Part shown: positions 60,663-64,000 of the stretch, one piece after another
Layout of the letters: every line of letters begins with the position of its first letter
How positions within the stretch are numbered: the first letter of the stretch is position 1
NCBI GenBank assembly: GCA_963989385.1
Contig: OZ022500.1
Span: forward strand, 22,892,460 to 22,956,459
DNA length: 64,000 bases
Direction of reading: 5' to 3'
From: Ctena decussata
Taxonomy: Eukaryota; Mollusca; Bivalvia; Lucinida; Lucinidae
The notes under the pieces: generated by a model
The model's input: only the letters and a program-made list of their open reading frames with translations
Told to the model about the DNA's origin: nothing
Database searches by the model: none
Position numbers and translations under genes: made by a program

Positions 60663-61070
60663 CTACCATAAAAATTTTGGTCACATTAACTAAATGGAAT
60701 TAGGCTAGGTAAACTTCAAAGAAGTTGACTGTGTCTCAAAAAAATGCTGACAGAATAGAAGGCAGTGCATAGTCTAATCATACTGCTCAGAGCCAGTCCA
60801 TTCTTAGTCTACATATTTTTGCACAGGGACACTTCTGTACCATTACTTTTGTCTGTTACCGTAAATATTTAAAATACTTGCTTTTTTATCAATAAAACAT
60901 TTTAAAAAGACAAATATGAAGAACCATCCTTGGAATAGAACCATTAAATAATCTATAAATCTTTATTTTCAGAGTTTATCAAATACGGATTTTCAAATGC
61001 ATAATAAAATAAACTCTTAATAATAATAATAGGATCGGATATATTTAGCACTAAGAGATATAAATGAAGC
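60663..61070. other. No gene recognised
   Basis: AT-rich spacer; nothing supported. Confidence 0.4.
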
Positions 61071-61954
61071 AGTGTCAAGTTAAGGTGGTGATTTATGGTA
61101 AATGTAAAAATCTGCATAAAACCATAAAAAAGTAACATATCTCCCTGAAAGTTAGCAGACTTCTTATTTTTGTTGTTCTATACAGTTTAGAACACAAAAA
61201 AGACGTACATGCTGCTTAAAAAAGTGTCTTTATGAGGAAAGATCAAAGGGTAATTTTCTGCGAATAAATCTGAAAAAATAATATCGTTATTGAAAATTTA
61301 CCTAGTGCTGAAGGTGCATTATTGCAAAATGAAGAACTTCCTAGCAATTATTTATTGCAACTCTTTCTCAAATTGTAATGTAGACCAGATGAAAACGGTA
61401 GCTTTTTCTCAAATGTTCAACCATGTACAAAGTAAATGTACACTGGACGCATTTATTAAATATAGGGTAGGCAAGCATACCTATGTTAACACCTACAATA
61501 TAAATAATACATTACTGACATGATCAGTGGTGTGTAGATGAAATTGTTCAACCTTGTTAAAATAGTAGCACCTGTCTCACCTGTGTGTTTTGACAAAAAA
61601 AATTGGACATAGACTGCATCTTTTTTCATCTGCTCAGCCTGATAATGTGTGAAAGAGTTTGAAAAAATAATTGCTAGGACGCTCTCCATTATGCAACAAG
61701 GTACTCTAAGCACTATGTATATTTTCAATAATGATATTATTTTTTCAGATTTATTCGCAGAAAATTACCCTTTGATCTTCTCTTATAAAAACACTTTTTA
61801 ACATTAACAAATGCTGCATTTTGGGATTCTAAATTACGAGAAACAACATAAAGAAGGCATCTACTAAGTTTTGGAAAGATCAGTGTTATTTTGAGTATTT
61901 TATGCAAATTTATGTCTTTGTCCCAAATCAGTGATTATCACCACCTTAAGCACT
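61071..61954. repeat. Large inverted repeat (about 0.9 kb, arms 350-400 bases)
   Basis: Outer words TTAAGGTGGTGAT (61078) and ATCACCACCTTAA (61935). Strong inner arms: GATCAAAGGGTAATTTTCTG / CAGAAAATTACCCTTTGATC, with CGAATAAATCTGAAAAAATAA repeated in both. Each arm has an open frame beginning MKIY.VL running inward and sharing residues (LAII..NSF, QMK). Exon-like, but neither arm has a recognised domain. Confidence 0.75.
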
Positions 61955-62334
61955 TTAAATGATACTTTCAGGGGAAACAACTCTGTCATTTTCACTTTTG
62001 TCTCCCTTATCTAGGGGGGTAAACTCTAAAAAACTCTTTAATAATATACCACATTTTGGACTGGACCAGGTGCTCATTTCACTAACGGCTTAAGCCAAAT
62101 ATTATTGTGAGTTGCATACAAAATGTATGGAACTTACGAAAATCTTAGGCTTAAGACCTTCAGCAGGCCCGGATCCAGACCACCACATACTGGTGGGGCT
62201 CTGGATAACTGGTGGGGCTGGGAGGTTCCGAGATGTATTTGGGAAGGGAGGGGGCGGGGGGAGAATGGTTTGAAATATGACATAATAAGGGATCAATTTG
62301 ATGAGACTATTTGATAATGTATTTTTGCCTTGAA

Positions 62335-62403
62335 ATATATGTTGTGATATCTCATTAGAATCGCCTCGCCGAGGCGATTCTAATGAGATGTCACAACATA
62401 TAT
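62335..62403. repeat. Near-perfect 69-bp palindrome
   Basis: Arms of 34 bases with one mismatch around a single central C. The inner arm is CATTAGAATCGCCTCG and the outer arm is ATATATGTTGTGA. No unpaired loop to speak of. Confidence 0.9.
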
Positions 62404-62749
62404 TTTAATCTAACCAGGCCCAAGTGGCAGGGCTGAAGCCCCAAAGCCCACCCCCTGGATCCGGGGCTGTTCAGTGAAATTGGCACCAGAGTAAACAGAA
62501 AGTCATTAGTTCTTCCCTTCCCCTAGATGTGTGGAAAGACCTAGAAGTGTTATATTTTCCGTAATTACAGACACTGCATGATATGTGGGAACAATGTAGA
62601 CCTCACTCACACTGGTTTGCTGATAAATCAAGTGACTCAATAGATCATTACTCTTTTGTAGCAAATGAGTCATTAATCAATCACAATTTGTAATAATCAA
62701 TGTATCAGTTTCCTTTTTTTTTAAATATGTATTTAAGGAATGAGTTTCA

Positions 62750-62876
62750 TTTTTCTGAGGTTTATCGAAGTGTAAACTACATTGGGTCACGTGCAAAGTG
62801 AATGAACCCCTTCGGGGTTCATGTAAACTTTGCTAGTGGCCCAATGTAGTTTACACTTCGATAAACCTCAGAAAAA
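62750..62876. repeat. Hairpin element with TTCG loop
   Basis: TTTTTCTGAGGTTTATCGAAG and its complement form the outer arms and GAATGAACCCC-TTCG-GGGTTCAT the apex. One arm resembles part of 7740-7800. Confidence 0.85.
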
Positions 62877-63951
62877 TTAAGTTCATTGCTTATATTTACA
62901 TTCGTTTAAATCAAATCTTTCATGAACAATCTTATATAAGCGCTTAAATTGAAGAAGTAAAGAATATGTACCGCAGTTTTTCTGCTAACAGCAAAACAGC
63001 ATGCATGACGTCATGATGTTGCTGACGTCCAATCGGATTGTAGAGAGTCATTGTTTATTTTGACGTCATTGGCGTCGCGTGTCTCAATGTAATTATTGGA
63101 ATGTAAACTACATTACGTTCCAATGCTTTACTATAGGGCTTTTCAGTAAATACACCAAGAATGTAAATATATACTATTATGTCCAGTTTATACACTATAC
63201 TGCATATTCAATGCTCTTTTGAAGCTTTGACTTCAGAAAGACAGCATAAGCTGTTATTGCATCATGATTAAGAAGTCTTAGAAAAAATGCATTTTCTATG
63301 GACTTCTTAGTCTAAATGCAATAAGACATAGCATGGTAATAGCTCTTTGGCAAAATCTACTGTGGATTTTAGATAGGCTTCTGACAGACCCTTTAATTGA
63401 TATATCTACATTTCCAGAACTCGATGCTCAATCACAAAATTTCAGCTGTGGCCAACCACCACTAACTCTACTATGCCATATATAAGGACTGCTCTTACTA
63501 TTTTCATTTTTTTATTCATTTATTTATTTTTTATTTTATGTATTTATATATTTGTTCCAAAGAATTTATGCACTGGAGAACTTCTCTGTAAGATGTGACA
63601 CAAACTTCTGTAACACCAGAACCCATAGTAGGGCATTTAGTACATGTGTACCACAGGACTTTTAGTACATATAGTGTACCACAGGACTTTTAGTACATAT
63701 AGACCAAAGGATAAAACTTATGACTTCATGTTCTCAGGCTCATACTGCAAAGTTCCATGAAAGTAATTTGAAAATATTCCAATAAAGTTGCTAATTATGA
63801 AACCACATTGCATGCAAACAGTCTTGAGGACCTCGAATAAAATTCCTATAAAGACAGTTCATCTGTTATCTATAATTAGCATAAGCTGAAGCATTGTAAT
63901 GTTAACAATATCCTTTAGGGCTTAGAAGCAACAAAAAAGAACATGATAATA
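62877..63951. other. No gene recognised
   Basis: Scattered GACGTC words near 63005-63075 and a triple near-repeat ACAGGACTTTTAGTACATATAG at 63650-63700. Otherwise AT-rich, with no supported gene. Confidence 0.4.
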
Positions 63952-64000
63952 TGAGCCATGACACAAAAACACACAACAAAGTGGCATGTGCACACAGCAA
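63952..64000 (+). mobile_element. MITE, GAGCCGCGACACGAG family, cut by the window end (copy 9)
   Basis: TGAGCCATGACACAAAAACA followed by CAACAAAGTGGCATGTGC, the left end of the family. Confidence 0.75.

Overview
The window reads as nuclear DNA of an invertebrate, most likely a marine bivalve. It is AT-rich, intron-bearing and crowded with short inverted-repeat (MITE-like) elements, tRNA-headed SINEs, APE-type LINE remnants and secreted cysteine-rich protein exons. The species call is inference from repeat style only. There are no rRNA genes, no convincing free tRNA gene, no CRISPR array and no bacterial operons.

The centrepiece is a complete Polinton/Maverick element at 17565-35211 (17,647 bp). 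It is bounded by 139-bp terminal inverted repeats that differ at 4 positions, and by a perfect 6-bp target-site duplication (ACTCAG). The right-hand core is two convergent gene blocks meeting near 29.1 kb. Plus strand: protein-primed-type DNA polymerase B, a small membrane protein, a packaging ATPase and two small basic proteins. Minus strand, in transcription order: a tandem PC4-like protein, a BIR-domain protein, a 52-residue protein, a chromodomain integrase, a TBP-like protein, a small basic protein paralogous to one on the plus block, a candidate penton protein, a charged 123-residue protein, the major capsid protein and an adenovirus-type cysteine protease. The left arm carries a three-exon gene (minus strand) for a SprT-like zinc metalloprotease. 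All these frames are open. The element therefore encodes a replication set, a morphogenesis set, an integrase, and an unusual accessory set: two RNA polymerase II-type transcription factors (TBP-like and PC4-like), an apoptosis-inhibitor-like BIR protein and a zincin. A short motif, GTAAGAAT, sits just upstream of several gene starts.

Outside the element, two tandem, similarly built host genes lie on the minus strand: gene A (exons 59754-60069, 57495-57644, 54159-54406) and gene B (exons 48881-49196, 46849-47151, 43321-43577). Each encodes a signal peptide plus PAN/apple-like module, an EB/EGF-like cysteine module and a second PAN-like module, joined by phase-1 introns. A lone third copy of the terminal exon lies on the plus strand at 12888-13150.

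The rest is repeats: a decayed LINE (2067-4640); a second copy of the same family with a 5' inversion and a 10-bp target duplication (55275-57178) inside intron 2 of gene A; a PIF/Harbinger-like relic (about 13158-16485); at least nine members of one MITE family; other hairpin families; a 0.5-kb minisatellite (6100-6625); TGACGT-rich tandem arrays; and several large inverted repeats.
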